Assembly: GCF_007004645.1 (NCBI RefSeq)
Contig: NZ_ML660024.1
Span: forward strand, 95,041-159,040
DNA: 64,000 bases
Origin: Aliiroseovarius halocynthiae
Lineage (GTDB): Bacteria > Pseudomonadota > Alphaproteobacteria > Rhodobacterales > Rhodobacteraceae
Direction of reading: 5' to 3'
A program made the translations under genes and the position numbers. This document shows, piece by piece, positions 16,544 through 27,847 of this stretch. The notes under the pieces were generated by a model, which saw only the letters and a list, made by a program, of their open reading frames with translations, ran no database searches and had not been told where the DNA came from. The first letter of the stretch is position 1. Each line of letters begins with the position of its first letter.

Positions 16544-17647
16544 TCAGAGACGGCTTACGTCGAAAGCTGCGCCAGTCAGTTGACGTAGCAACAACAGCAG
16601 CGTTCTGCCAGCGGCAACCGAGCTTTCGGTCACAAGAACTGTGTCCTTGCTGTGAATCTGGAGCTTGCCCGCGCTGAACAGGCCATCAGCAGTCGTCAGA
16701 TCAATGACGAATACGCTGCGCGCGTTATCTGGCCCCTTATCATCCTGCCTCACGGCAGACTGCGGATATTCACGCAAAATCAGGATCCCTTTGGGGTTAG
16801 CGCGCGCATCCGAAAGGCCGCCGATGAGTGACATTGCATCCAACGCAGAAATCTCAGACTTCGTGAACGGGATTATTGCTTCTTTCGAGGCCGCCCCCAA
16901 AGAACGGAAATATCGACGATCGTCTTCGACGGCCAGCTTGTCGCCCGGACGCAGGAACGTGTCATATGAAGCGCTCGACATGACCTGATCGAGTGGACGC
17001 AAATAGGTACGGTTACCGCGGATCAGCTTCACGCTGGGATTTTTGAGGTTCTTGTCCGGTCCACCTGACGCCGCAATGGCATTCAGAACAGAAAAGCTTG
17101 GATCATCCAAAGTAATAGGGCCAGGGCGTGTGACACCGGACACGACTGAAACTGTGCCACGAGTGCCCTGTTTGATATTCAACTGCACTTGAGCCGATGG
17201 AATGACCTCGGAATATTTCCTCTGAATACGGGCACGGGCCGCTGAATGGGGCATGCCTGCAATATGTACGCTCCCTACGAAGGGCAAGAAGATGGTACCA
17301 CCAGCCGACACCTGCATGTCCCGCATCTGAACGGTGTTTTGGTCCGGCGTAGACAGAAGTGAGGATTCTTCGCTGTCCCAGACAATGACATCAACGCGAT
17401 CAAATTCTCTGATAGGCTTTTCCACAGGCGCCGAACCACGCGATGGCCAAGAGTAATTTCCGTCGCTGTTTGGAGCAGGCCAACGCGAAATCGCTGGCAA
17501 ATTTGCCTTGGTCACATTGTAAATAGCCAAATCAGATCTAGTTTCAGGGCTCCCCCCCCCTATGATCTCTGACTGAATTGCTGCGCCCCGCGGCGCACCA
17601 CAGCCAACCAACAAAAGGGCCCAAACCGCAACTAAAACAAAACGCAT
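16544..17647 (-). CDS. Polysaccharide export outer-membrane lipoprotein (Wza-like)
   Basis: A 367-residue protein starting MRFVLVAVWALLLVGC, a lipoprotein signal with lipobox ending in Cys16; the ORF could extend to 17692, but the lipobox and a GGGGG ribosome-binding stretch favour 17647. The Poly_export domain (EFDRVDVIVWD ... AGGTIFLPFVGSVHIAGM ... ARARIQRKYSE) is followed by SLBB-type segments (GTVSVVSGVTRPGPITLDD; GDKLAVEDDRRYFRSLGAA). By family it forms the octameric outer-membrane channel for capsular or exopolysaccharide. A partner Wzc-type tyrosine kinase is not adjacent. It is divergent from the glycosyltransferase gene to the right. Confidence 0.9.
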   Translation of the reverse strand: MRFVLVAVWALLLVGCGAPRGAAIQSEIIGGGSPETRSDLAIYNVTKANLPAISRWPAPNSDGNYSWPSRGSAPVEKPIREFDRVDVIVWDSEESSLLSTPDQNTVQMRDMQVSAGGTIFLPFVGSVHIAGMPHSAARARIQRKYSEVIPSAQVQLNIKQGTRGTVSVVSGVTRPGPITLDDPSFSVLNAIAASGGPDKNLKNPSVKLIRGNRTYLRPLDQVMSSASYDTFLRPGDKLAVEDDRRYFRSLGAASKEAIIPFTKSEISALDAMSLIGGLSDARANPKGILILREYPQSAVRQDDKGPDNARSVFVIDLTTADGLFSAGKLQIHSKDTVLVTESSVAAGRTLLLLLRQLTGAAFDVSRL

Positions 17648-18039
17648 ACACGAAACCCCCAAGGTGTCTTTTGGCTTAAAGCAGCAAACCAACTGCTGCG
17701 CACCTTAGTAACGCGGCCAGAATATCTCAAGCTCTGACGAGCGCAATTCGCGGTTAATTTCCGACTGTGCACAAAATGAACTGGGTCATGTAAAAACTGC
17801 GCATCTTGACGCGCTCATCACCACCAGGGCCAAACATCTGGGGCTTCTACTGAAAGGAGATGGTGCCTGATAGAGTATCGGGTTTCCAAGCCTACTCTAA
17901 TCTTTTCACAGCGGCTAAGGAATGCACTGACATCAACCGCCAACTCCCATCTATATCAACGGCATTGACAAGCCTAACATACTAAGGGGAGAACGCTACC
18001 AAGCAATGCGCACGCTCAGGTCAGATCAAGGTTTCGAAT
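17648..18039. other. 392 bp divergent promoter region
   Basis: Separates the export lipoprotein (-) and the GT2 gene (+). A TTGACA occurs at 17965-17970 on the + strand, without a clear -10 at standard spacing. No ORF or clear operator was found. Confidence 0.4.
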
Positions 18040-19017
18040 ATGCACAACAACGCCAGCCCCAATGGCAGACTGGTTGCCGTTGTCGTGACCTTCAATCGGC
18101 TGGATAAGCTTAAGCTAGCGCTGACCAATCTGCTCGCGAACAGCCCAAGTGGATTGGCACACATCGTTGTTGTAAACAATGCCAGCACCGATGGGACAGC
18201 GGAGTGGCTGGCCGCGCATAATGACCCGCGACTGGACGTCTTGACAAGCGCAACCAATCGCGGAGGTGCGGGCGGGTTCGAGCAGGGTTTGCAACGGGCG
18301 CTGTCCCGGCACAAGGCCGATTGGTATGTGGTCATGGATGACGACGCGTGGCCGGAGCCGGGCATGTTGGACCGCTTCATGGAACATCATCGACCCAACG
18401 ATACTGCCGTAGCGGCGGCGGTGTATTATCCAGATGGCCGGATTTGTGAAATGAACCGCCCATCCAAAAATCCATTCTGGTCGCCAAGCACCTTCCTTAG
18501 CACATTGGTCAAACGCCGCGAGGGCTATCACATTCCGCCCAGCGCCTATACTGCCAAGCAGCCGACGCCGATCGACCTGACTTCTTTCGTGGGGTTGTTC
18601 ATCTCAAAACGGATGTTAACGACGGCCGGGCTGCCCGATCCAGGACTGTTCATCTATGGCGATGACGTGATCTATACGCTGGGCTTACGAAAACAGGGGT
18701 TTAAGATCGAGTTCAACCCATTGATACGGTTCACCCACGATTGCTCGACCTTTCAGGATAACAAGAAGAGGACTTATGAACCGCTGTGGAAAGTCTACTA
18801 CGCGTATCGCAACGGCCTGATCATGTACCACAAAGCTGCAGGCATGCTCTTCTGGCCCCTTTTGCCGTTGCTGCTGCTAGCGTGGAGACAAGCCGCAAAA
18901 CGCTATGGCGACAACAGAGAAGCCTATGAACGTTTGCGCAAAGCGGCAATATCTGATGGGCTGCGCCACCGGACATTGCGCAGCCATGCCGAGGTTGTGC
19001 AGCTAGCAAAGCGCTAA
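18040..19017 (+). CDS. Family 2 glycosyltransferase, galactofuranosyltransferase-like
   Basis: A 325-residue GT-A enzyme: VAVVVTFNRLDKL at the N-terminus, NNASTDGT nucleotide contact, NRGGAGGF, and a DDDAW metal/donor motif. The NRGGAGGF + DDDAW combination is typical of the rhamnosyl/galactofuranosyl (GlfT1-like) branch. A hydrophobic stretch near residues 260-285 (MLFWPLLPLLLLAW) may anchor it to the inner membrane. Together with the UDP-galactopyranose mutase 5 kb away it suggests transfer of galactofuranose to a polysaccharide or lipid acceptor; the donor is inferred. The ribosome-binding site is weak. Confidence 0.85.
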   Translation: MHNNASPNGRLVAVVVTFNRLDKLKLALTNLLANSPSGLAHIVVVNNASTDGTAEWLAAHNDPRLDVLTSATNRGGAGGFEQGLQRALSRHKADWYVVMDDDAWPEPGMLDRFMEHHRPNDTAVAAAVYYPDGRICEMNRPSKNPFWSPSTFLSTLVKRREGYHIPPSAYTAKQPTPIDLTSFVGLFISKRMLTTAGLPDPGLFIYGDDVIYTLGLRKQGFKIEFNPLIRFTHDCSTFQDNKKRTYEPLWKVYYAYRNGLIMYHKAAGMLFWPLLPLLLLAWRQAAKRYGDNREAYERLRKAAISDGLRHRTLRSHAEVVQLAKR

Positions 19018-19602
19018 CCAAGCACCTTGCACTACCAAATAGATTTCAAAGCGAACGCCACCTTTGCCCTATGGCCCTCACTCAAATCGTGAATATCGTG
19101 CGTCTGTAGTCTGGTTCTGATATTTGTCTTCGCTGGTGGGGTAGGCGTGACAAACGTCAGCCCGCATAAATGATCCGGACGAGTTGTTGCTTCAAGAATA
19201 ACGCATGCCCGCCTGGAAGATTGTTTTTCCAAGCTGACGGGCAGCAACTTGGAACAATACTGGGGCGATTGATACTGATATTCCCCCCATGTTCGCCCAA
19301 ATTTCTCTCCTCTCAGGCGAAAAGAACCTGCTAGATTAACTACCAGTCGTGGGAATAGGCGTTGAACATTTCGCCGTGTCCACTTTCCCAAGTGCACCCG
19401 GTTGGGTGTGTGGGACCGTGGCACCATCAGTCTTGACCCATACCTAAACCGCCAGCGTAAAGAGCTTCGGTTCATTGTCAGCAGGGCTATACGCTAGTGA
19501 AACACGCAAAATGAAAAGTCGCTCATGGCGTAGACAACATCGGGCAAGCTCAAAATCTCAAGCATGTGCCGGCGCAAGGGAAAACTGCCTTTCTCAATGC
19601 CC
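19018..19602. other. 585 bp region without a supported gene
   Basis: A 147-codon open frame on the minus strand (19032-19475) has a basic, Arg/Ser-rich translation with no recognisable domain and no good ribosome-binding site. It may be decayed coding DNA between the glycosyltransferase and the RTX gene. Confidence 0.4.
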
Positions 19603-22600
19603 TTAATAAAGGTCAATGCACCCCTTCAAGTGCTCTAGCGAGCCAATGCCATCAATTGTCAGTGTATCGCCATCACCGAAATCAAAAACGGCTGTCTTCC
19701 CCGATAGCTTTGCAAATTTCAGAATGCCTTGAGGTGTTTTAACTCCCCCCTTCAGCAACGCGCCGTCGAAAAGAATCTTGTCCTCAGAGCGATTGAAATC
19801 GTGAATGCGATCCTTGCCATCATTGAAGATGAAGGTATCGCGTCCAAGGCCACCATACATGGAATCGTTGCCCAGATTTCCAGACAGACGATCGTTGCCC
19901 GCCCCCCCAATTAGAATATCGTCACCCAAATTTCCGTAGAGCACATCATTGCCAGATTCACCAAACAATTTATCCTGTCCGTGCCCACCCGACAGAATGT
20001 CGTTTCCACTACCCCCGTTCAGATGGTCATTCTGCGCTCCGCCGTACAGCTTGTCATGGCCTAGGTTTCCAAACAGGCGATCATTTCCATTATTACCCCA
20101 AAGAATGTCATTTTCTGCCCCTCCTGACAGCAGGTCATTCCCGTGATCTCCAATCACCTTATCCTGGCCGGGTCCTCCAAAAACGATGTCATTGCCGGGA
20201 CCACCGCGCACGAGGTCATTCCCTAACCCACCATCCAGCCTATCATTGCCCCAGCCGCCGAAAAGCATATCATCGCCAGACTCGCCGTAGAGCATATCAT
20301 TACCTGACTCGCCGAACAGTTTGTCCCAACCGAGCCCACCCCACAAAAAATCGTTTCCGTCTCCCCCGTTCAGATGGTCATTCTGCGCTCCGCCGTACAG
20401 CTTGTCGCTGCCCTCTCCCCCCAACAAGACATCATCGCCTTCTTGACCAAAGAATTTGTTTTCCGACGCATCTCCGACAAATCTATCCCCAAAGCGAGTC
20501 CCTATCAGGCCTTCAATGCGCCTAAACTGGTCCCCCACCATACTACCGCCTCCCACTCCAAGCGAAAGGTTCACCGCTGCGCGCGCACTGTTATTGCTCA
20601 TGTCAACGGTGTCGTATCCTGATGAACCGTCAAAAAAATCGGCACCAGCACCTGCCACGAGCACGTCATCACCGTAGCCGCCGATCAGAATGTCATCTCC
20701 AGCGCCGCCACTCAGCCTGTCATTTCCATTGTCTCCGTATAGCTGGTCATCGCCGCCGTCGCCCGAAATCACATCATTTCCGTCACCACCCGAGATGCCG
20801 TCATCTCCGTCACCGCCCCACACCGTATCGTCCCCGCTATAGGCATAAATTACGTCATTTCCGCCTTGTCCGAAAAGTGTTTCCCGTTGATCCGAGCCCC
20901 CAATTTTGTCATCAAACTCTGTCGCCCGGATGACTTCGATCGACGCGAAACTATCCCCAATTGACCACCCTGCACGCAGGCCAGTCTTCAGATTCAAAAC
21001 CAACATTGATCCCATGGCAGAATAGTCAACTGTATCGATCCCTGCCCCGCCTATGAATTCATCCGCCCCGTCACCACCAATCAGCGTGTCATTGCCTTCG
21101 CCACCAATAAGACTGTCATCCCCAGCCCCCCCGAGAAGCATGTCGTCGCCGCGCTCGCCAAACAAAACGTCATTTCCCGCCAACCCGCGCAAGGTGTCAC
21201 TGCCCCCACCTCCGTTAAGGTGGTTTCGATCATTATTCCCGACCAGATCATCGGCATAGCTGCTGCCAATCACCCCTTCGATGCTCACGAATGTGTCACC
21301 GTCTGCCCCGGTGCCATCCAGCAAAGAAATTGCGACTCCCTGGGTACTAGTGGCGTAGCTCACACGATCCAGACCCGCACCACCCGCAAGCACATCCGCT
21401 CCATCGCCGCCGCGCAGGATGTCATCCCCGCCCCCACCACTGAGGTGGTTATCGCCAGCGTCGCCCACCAAAGTGTCGTTGAAATTTGACCCAACCAGGT
21501 TCTCGACCGAACTGAATTGGTCACCAAAGGCCGCCAGATCAGTTTCTCCCGTTTGAAGGTTGACCAAAACTCCTGAAATTGCGTTGGCGTATGAAACTGT
21601 ATCTGCTCCTGTGCCACCTGAAAACAGGTCGCCACCGCCCGACCACATGAGCGTGTCGTCCCCGTCCAACCCCTTCAACGTATCGCGCCCGTCGTTGCCC
21701 TCAAGGGTGTCGTTCCCGGAGGTCCCGCTTACGGTTTTCGGAAAGTAGTTGAAGCCGCTTGGAGGCCTGTCTAGCGTCAAGACATTCTCAGTCAGAAAGT
21801 GCCATGTGCTCAGCGCCCCACCATGCACGCTTCTAATGTGCAATATCTCATCGAGATAGCTCAATGTCGCGCCCCAACTGGCCGAGGTAATCTGAATCTG
21901 ACTTGCGTCATAAAGCATGTGATAGCCGCTTAGATCCAACCTATCTTGTGTGGGATCGAAGTCAGTAATCGTGTCCGAAGCACCATCAGCTTTCATGACG
22001 AACACGTCCGCGCCTTCGCCACCGGAAAGCGTATCGACGCCTGCACCATCACAAAGGATATCGCTGCCCTCACCGCCTGAAAGCGTGTCATCGCCATATC
22101 CGCCAAGAATCGTATCACTGTTTGAACCGCCGGTTAGAACGTCGCTTGAAATTCCCCCCGACAGCGTATTGCCCGCCTGATCAGGGTCGATGGTGAATCG
22201 GCTAATGCCCCTTTCAGTTTCGCTTGTAGCAAAAACAACGATTTTTCCGTCCACAACTGTCGCTTCAAGCGATGCGATATTCTGAAGCGCCGTCGCCTGA
22301 GTGTCCGCAATTGTGTCTAGATGAACCAGCGATCCATCTGGCAAAAGCGTAAACAGTGACAACCCATCGTCCGATCCGCCCGCAATGACGTACAATCTGC
22401 CTTGATGCTCGACCATGGCGAGTTCACTCACGTCCGAGAACCGCGTGAATTTGTTGTCGATGACATGATCCACTGGGACCAACTCGCCAGACGATGCGAT
22501 TTTGAATACGGTCAGAGAGGCACTTCCAGCACTGGACATAACTACAAAATTTTGCGCGCCAATAGATCCAGTCACCAATGCGGTGGGCGTTCCGACTGGC

Positions 22601-23289
22601 AAGACCGTTTCGGCCGAGTGCTCGGTCACCAAGGTTGGGACGCCGTTCTCATCCAGCAGATAACTGGCAATCCCGTCACCCGACGAGGACGCGGCGATCA
22701 ATACCTGATGAGAGCCAAAATTCACAGTTTCAAGGTCAATTAGGTCAGGCTCAACTTGATATCCCTGCTGGCTATAGTCTCCCTGCAAGATAAACTCATT
22801 ATCCGCCTCCAAGGTATAGTGCTTGAACCCTGTACCTGCTTTGCTGGCTCCGTAGACATGTGTGACGCCGTCGATAATGGTTGCGTGCATCGCCGTCAGC
22901 AAACCCACCCCATCAGGTCCCCACTGATATGTGGATGGGTTCGATAGCTGCCCGCCAACGCTCAGTGTCAAACCGCTAATGGACCAGTCGCTTTGGCCGA
23001 ACGCCATCAACACGGTTGCGCCATTATGTGTGACCGTTTCCAATACCGGGGTTGAAGACACAACCGCGCCACCCCCCGTCGAAACCTGATCGGACAGCGT
23101 TAGCGTCCCATCAGAGCCGACCGAATATATCATGGATCCCTGCGCCGAAGCGCTGATCGTCGCCAGATAGGCTTGGCCGCCATCTAGGACTATCTGAAGA
23201 TCCGAAATTCCAGAATCGTACTGTTGGCTGGCACCAAAACTGGTACCAGCGAAAATCAATTTGGTCACCCCAACCACCCTCGATTTCAC
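19603..23289 (-). CDS. Large secreted RTX (hemolysin-type Ca-binding repeat) protein
   Basis: A 1228-residue acidic protein. Residues about 1-375 are beta-propeller-like (repeats ending in DGLSLFTLLPDG-type strands). From about 376 on, arrays of GGxGxDxLx nonapeptides alternate with spacer domains (VSYANAISGVLVNLQTG, VSYATSTQGVAISL, VDYSAMGSMLVLNLKTG types). The C-terminus (TFIF...FDFGDGDTLTIDGI...) fits the uncleaved secretion signal of type I exported RTX proteins. No Sec signal is present. GTG at 23289 opens the frame; GTG at 23268 (MTKLIFAG), with GAGG upstream, is an equally good start. The location in a polysaccharide locus suggests a matrix or surface protein. The cognate ABC exporter is not in the window. 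It has no readable catalytic domain. Confidence 0.92.
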   Translation of the reverse strand: MKSRVVGVTKLIFAGTSFGASQQYDSGISDLQIVLDGGQAYLATISASAQGSMIYSVGSDGTLTLSDQVSTGGGAVVSSTPVLETVTHNGATVLMAFGQSDWSISGLTLSVGGQLSNPSTYQWGPDGVGLLTAMHATIIDGVTHVYGASKAGTGFKHYTLEADNEFILQGDYSQQGYQVEPDLIDLETVNFGSHQVLIAASSSGDGIASYLLDENGVPTLVTEHSAETVLPVGTPTALVTGSIGAQNFVVMSSAGSASLTVFKIASSGELVPVDHVIDNKFTRFSDVSELAMVEHQGRLYVIAGGSDDGLSLFTLLPDGSLVHLDTIADTQATALQNIASLEATVVDGKIVVFATSETERGISRFTIDPDQAGNTLSGGISSDVLTGGSNSDTILGGYGDDTLSGGEGSDILCDGAGVDTLSGGEGADVFVMKADGASDTITDFDPTQDRLDLSGYHMLYDASQIQITSASWGATLSYLDEILHIRSVHGGALSTWHFLTENVLTLDRPPSGFNYFPKTVSGTSGNDTLEGNDGRDTLKGLDGDDTLMWSGGGDLFSGGTGADTVSYANAISGVLVNLQTGETDLAAFGDQFSSVENLVGSNFNDTLVGDAGDNHLSGGGGDDILRGGDGADVLAGGAGLDRVSYATSTQGVAISLLDGTGADGDTFVSIEGVIGSSYADDLVGNNDRNHLNGGGGSDTLRGLAGNDVLFGERGDDMLLGGAGDDSLIGGEGNDTLIGGDGADEFIGGAGIDTVDYSAMGSMLVLNLKTGLRAGWSIGDSFASIEVIRATEFDDKIGGSDQRETLFGQGGNDVIYAYSGDDTVWGGDGDDGISGGDGNDVISGDGGDDQLYGDNGNDRLSGGAGDDILIGGYGDDVLVAGAGADFFDGSSGYDTVDMSNNSARAAVNLSLGVGGGSMVGDQFRRIEGLIGTRFGDRFVGDASENKFFGQEGDDVLLGGEGSDKLYGGAQNDHLNGGDGNDFLWGGLGWDKLFGESGNDMLYGESGDDMLFGGWGNDRLDGGLGNDLVRGGPGNDIVFGGPGQDKVIGDHGNDLLSGGAENDILWGNNGNDRLFGNLGHDKLYGGAQNDHLNGGSGNDILSGGHGQDKLFGESGNDVLYGNLGDDILIGGAGNDRLSGNLGNDSMYGGLGRDTFIFNDGKDRIHDFNRSEDKILFDGALLKGGVKTPQGILKFAKLSGKTAVFDFGDGDTLTIDGIGSLEHLKGCIDLY
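20012..20406. repeat. 44-nt exact direct repeat inside the RTX gene, 351 bp apart
   Basis: 20012-20055 and 20363-20406 are identical. The 351 bp period equals 117 codons, exactly thirteen nonapeptide RTX units, so it is an in-frame segmental duplication or gene conversion of Ca-binding repeats (both copies encode DKLYGGAQNDHLNGG). Confidence 0.9.
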
Positions 23290-23484
23290 CCTCGCGCACT
23301 ACAACGCCAGTAGAGTGTGTTGGCCGGGGGTTAATAACTACTTATCTGCCATCAGGGATTTGTTTAGGAATTGTAAGCAATTGAATCTTAGCAAATCATT
23401 ACCCAAGCAGGAGGGCGAAGAGTAGACGACTTGCACGTCTCGATTCCCATCCTCAATCATTCCTATTTGCCAAGCCAAATGTGA

Positions 23485-24669
<1,185 letters not shown>

Positions 24670-24981
24670 CCAGCGCGGTAGCTTGCCCATAGCGCCATCG
24701 CCTCATTGAGGCGCAGGCAGCACTTTATGGGTGATTGAATGTTGCCAAAAACTCTTAGCAGCTCCAACGTGGTCTTGAGTGCGCGCGCGCTGCAATCAAT
24801 CCAAACGCCGCCATGCCGCCTTTTCCGGCGTGTAGAAGTGCGCTTCAAACCTTCTTGGCTGCGTACAAAACCACAGTCTGCTTGCAGCGTTTTCTTGCGA
24901 AGGCAACGCACGCCCTGGTGCGACAGCGTTAATGATTTTCATCAATCACTCGATCAAGAGAACCTTTTCGCGGAGAACCAC
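24670..24981 (+). other. 312 bp intergenic region with a nested stem-loop after glf
   Basis: CCCATA (24686-24691) pairs with TATGGG (24726-24731), enclosing CGCCTC/GAGGCG (24699-24713). It is possibly a termination or processing structure for glf; it has no T tract. The rest up to the DUF2793 gene shows no supported ORF. Confidence 0.4.
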
Positions 24982-25803
24982 ATGAGCCAGTCACCTGTCC
25001 TGTCCCTGCCACTTATCCAACCCTCGCAGGCGCAAAAACATGTCACCCACAACGAAGCGCTGCGTCTGTTGGACGTTCTGGTGCAACTGGTCGTCCAGAG
25101 CGCCGACAATACCGCCCCACCCGCAAGCCCAGCAGATGGTGATCGCCATATCGTGGCCAGTGGCGCGACCGGTGATTGGGCCGGTCAGGACCACATGATC
25201 GCGGTGATGGAAAATAGTAGCTGGCAGTTTTTCACACCTCTAGAAGGCTGGCGCGCGGATGTCACGGCGACGGCGATCGAGATGCGTTTTGACGGCAGCA
25301 CCTGGGTTGATGTCACCGTTGACACCAACAACCTGAGTCAGGTTGGCATCAATACCAGCGCGGATGCTACCAACCGGCTGTCCGTCGCATCGGATGCAAC
25401 GCTACTCACCCATGCCGGCACTTCGCATCAATTGAAGATCAATAAGGCTAGCAATAGCGATACGAGCACCCTTTTGTTTCAAGACAACTGGTCAGGGCGC
25501 GCCGAGATGGGATTGGCCGGCAATGACGACTTCTCGATCAAGACCAGCGCAGATGGCTCCAGCTGGAACGACACCGTCGTTGCGACAGGTGACGGCAATG
25601 TTGGGATCGGCAAGACACCCGACACCAAGCTGGATGTCGACGGCATTATGAAGCTAACTCCGGTTTTACTAGCCGATTTACCCAGCTCATTTTCGGTCGG
25701 CGCTGGCGCGATCGCTTTCGTTTCAGACGCCAGCGGAGGGGCGCAACTAGCCTATTGTGATGGCTCGATATGGAAGAAAGTTGCGAACGGAACCGCGCTG
25801 TAA
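24982..25803 (+). CDS. DUF2793 fibre-like protein
   Basis: A 273-residue protein. Residues about 1-105 match the DUF2793 pattern (LPLIQPSQAQKHVTHNEAL, DGDRHIVASGATGDWAGQ, WQFFTPLEGW). Residues about 190-260 are fibre-like, with TGDGNVGIGKTPDTKLDVDG, a motif shared with phage tail fibres and spikes. Start ATG 24982 has GGAG upstream. DUF2793 is common in phages and in gene-transfer-agent-related genes of Rhodobacterales; as I recall, a GTA head-spike protein carries it. Here it lies alone between glf and polysaccharide genes, so it could be an exported glycan-binding protein or a stray phage-derived gene. No signal peptide is seen. Confidence 0.8.
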   Translation: MSQSPVLSLPLIQPSQAQKHVTHNEALRLLDVLVQLVVQSADNTAPPASPADGDRHIVASGATGDWAGQDHMIAVMENSSWQFFTPLEGWRADVTATAIEMRFDGSTWVDVTVDTNNLSQVGINTSADATNRLSVASDATLLTHAGTSHQLKINKASNSDTSTLLFQDNWSGRAEMGLAGNDDFSIKTSADGSSWNDTVVATGDGNVGIGKTPDTKLDVDGIMKLTPVLLADLPSSFSVGAGAIAFVSDASGGAQLAYCDGSIWKKVANGTAL

Positions 25804-25821
25804 ATCACAGCGGGCGACCGA

Positions 25822-26520
25822 TTACTGACCGCGGATGCGGGCAGCACGACGACCTGGCAGCGGCAGCAACTTTGCCGCCGTCAGGTACAACACATACAGA
25901 TCCAACATCAAAGATTTGTTCCGGTGATAGATCAAATCCAGATGCGCCTTTCGGGGAATGCAACGACGGATATAGACCTCTTCCGATTCTTTTTGTGACG
26001 AGCATTCTGCCAGCATCTTCTCTTCATGAGCATGAAAGATGATCGAGGCCAGACCCGTGATCCCAGGACGATCCAAAAGCACCTGCTGATAAATTTCGGG
26101 GCTGGTCGCGACATAGCGTGGCTCGGGCGGGCGAGGACCAACAAAACTCATCTCACCCTTCAGGACGTTCCAAAGCTGCGGAAGTTCGTCCAAACGATGG
26201 TCACGTAAAAAGCGGCCCAAGGCGGTAATCCGTCCCTTTTTGTGTCCCCCAGTAATGCCCACATTTTCATGCTCCGGCACAGTCCGCATAGTGCGGATTT
26301 TCATCAAGTCGAATTCCTGATTGAAAGCCGTATTGCGGCGCGAGCGATAGATGAACGGACGCCCATCCTTCACCAACACCACGACATAAAGAACCGCAAG
26401 CGCGGGAATCACCGGCACCAAAAGCACAAGCGCCAACACGATGTCGAATAGTCGTTTCAACCTTTGCCCGTTCCGTTTCTTGCCTGCCGCCTCCCAATTC
26501 TGGAAGGTTGTCTCAGTCAT
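25822..26520 (-). CDS. Undecaprenyl-phosphate sugar phosphotransferase (bacterial sugar transferase)
   Basis: A 232-residue protein of the WcaJ/ExoY-type Bac_transf family: [22 protein letters not shown] (membrane segment), then [39 protein letters not shown] with the catalytic acidic and basic residues. It loads the first sugar-1-phosphate on undecaprenyl phosphate at the inner membrane. ATG at 26520 lies within the last codons of ugd (8 nt overlap), so they are coupled; the ORF could extend to 26589, but that would lie wholly inside ugd. It lacks the extra N-terminal membrane domain of WcaJ, like the short ExoY form. Confidence 0.92.
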   Translation of the reverse strand: MTETTFQNWEAAGKKRNGQRLKRLFDIVLALVLLVPVIPALAVLYVVVLVKDGRPFIYRSRRNTAFNQEFDLMKIRTMRTVPEHENVGITGGHKKGRITALGRFLRDHRLDELPQLWNVLKGEMSFVGPRPPEPRYVATSPEIYQQVLLDRPGITGLASIIFHAHEEKMLAECSSQKESEEVYIRRCIPRKAHLDLIYHRNKSLMLDLYVLYLTAAKLLPLPGRRAARIRGQ

Positions 26521-27847
26521 GCCAGTCCCCGGCGCCATATCCGCGACGCCCAACAGCACAATAGGCCGAGAACCCCGCACGCTCTGCATCCGCCGGCGAA
26601 TATATGTTGCGCAGATCGGCCATGACTGCCGTGTTCATACACCCGGCCAGACGTTTCAAGTCCAGCGCTCGGAACTCGTTCCATTCGGTCAAAAGCACAA
26701 CCGCATCCGCATTCTCGGCAGCCTTATACGCATCTTCGAACCAATGTGCACCCGGCAAAAGTGCTTCGCCTTCAGACAGGCCCTGCGGGTCGACCACATG
26801 CACCTTTGCGCCACCGCCGATCAGGGCCGGAACAATAGTAAGACTGGGTGCATCACGCATATCGTCGGTATTGGGTTTGAACGTCACCCCCAAAACGGCA
26901 ATTGTCTTGCCTGATACAGATCCACCGCACATGTCGACAACTTTGTCGATCATCCGTCGCTTGGTGTCCTCATTCACATTGATCACGGTCTCGGTGATTT
27001 GCATCGCCATGCCGTTTTCCTGACCAATCCGGGCCAGTGCTTTGGTGTCTTTTGGAAAACAGCTGCCGCCATATCCGGGGCCCGCATGAAGGAACTTGTT
27101 CCCAATGCGACCATCCAGCCCGATGCCTTTTGACACTTGTTTCACATCCGCGTCGACGCGTTCACACAGTGCAGCGATCTCGTTCATAAAGGTGATCTTA
27201 GTCGCAAGGAATGCGTTGGCGGCGTATTTGATCATCTCGGCGCTTTCCAAATCGGTCGTGACGATTGGGAAGTCACGCAGGAAAAGAGGGCGATAGATGT
27301 CAGCCATCACCTGCGCCGCACGGTCACTTTCGACACCGACCACCACGCGATCGGGCCGCATGAAGTCATCAATTGCCGCCCCTTCCCGCAGGAATTCTGG
27401 GTTCGAGGCCACGTCAAATTCCAGATCCGGTTTGGTCTTCGCAATGACCTCTGCTACGCGACGGTTGGTCCCGACCGGCACGGTCGATTTTGTGACCACG
27501 ACGGCGTAGTGGTCTAGCGAATCAGCAATTTCTTCGGCCGCCGCAAACACATAAGTCAGGTCTGCATGACCGTCTCCGCGCCGAGTCGGCGTGCCGACAG
27601 CAATAAATACAGCTTCGGCATCTGTGACAGCTTCTTTCAAGTTTTCAGTGAAGGTCAGACGTCCCGCTTGGACATTCTTGGCCATCAATTCTTCCAGCCC
27701 GGGCTCGTAAATTGGGACCTTGCCGGCTTCAAGCATCTTGATTTTGCGCGGGTCTTTGTCGACGCAAACGACTTCATGTCCAAAATCAGAAAAACAAACG
27801 CCCGATACAAGCCCAACATAGCCCGTGCCAATCATTGCGATTTTCAT
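26513..27847 (-). CDS. ugd: UDP-glucose 6-dehydrogenase
   Basis: A 444-residue enzyme. NAD fold MKIAMIGTGYVGLVSGVCFSD, the conserved VAIGTP-like AVFIAVGTPTRRGDG, and catalytic Cys in GYGGSCFPKDT are visible; the C-terminal domain has FKPNTDDMRDAPSL. It oxidises UDP-glucose to UDP-glucuronate, the donor for uronic acids in polysaccharide. It overlaps the downstream sugar transferase gene by 8 nt. Together these suggest a uronate-containing polysaccharide. Confidence 0.97.
   Translation of the reverse strand: MKIAMIGTGYVGLVSGVCFSDFGHEVVCVDKDPRKIKMLEAGKVPIYEPGLEELMAKNVQAGRLTFTENLKEAVTDAEAVFIAVGTPTRRGDGHADLTYVFAAAEEIADSLDHYAVVVTKSTVPVGTNRRVAEVIAKTKPDLEFDVASNPEFLREGAAIDDFMRPDRVVVGVESDRAAQVMADIYRPLFLRDFPIVTTDLESAEMIKYAANAFLATKITFMNEIAALCERVDADVKQVSKGIGLDGRIGNKFLHAGPGYGGSCFPKDTKALARIGQENGMAMQITETVINVNEDTKRRMIDKVVDMCGGSVSGKTIAVLGVTFKPNTDDMRDAPSLTIVPALIGGGAKVHVVDPQGLSEGEALLPGAHWFEDAYKAAENADAVVLLTEWNEFRALDLKRLAGCMNTAVMADLRNIYSPADAERAGFSAYCAVGRRGYGAGDWHD

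Noticed and set aside
19032..19475. A 147-codon minus strand frame
   Set aside because: No ribosome-binding site, no domain, Arg/Ser-rich; listed as region without supported gene.
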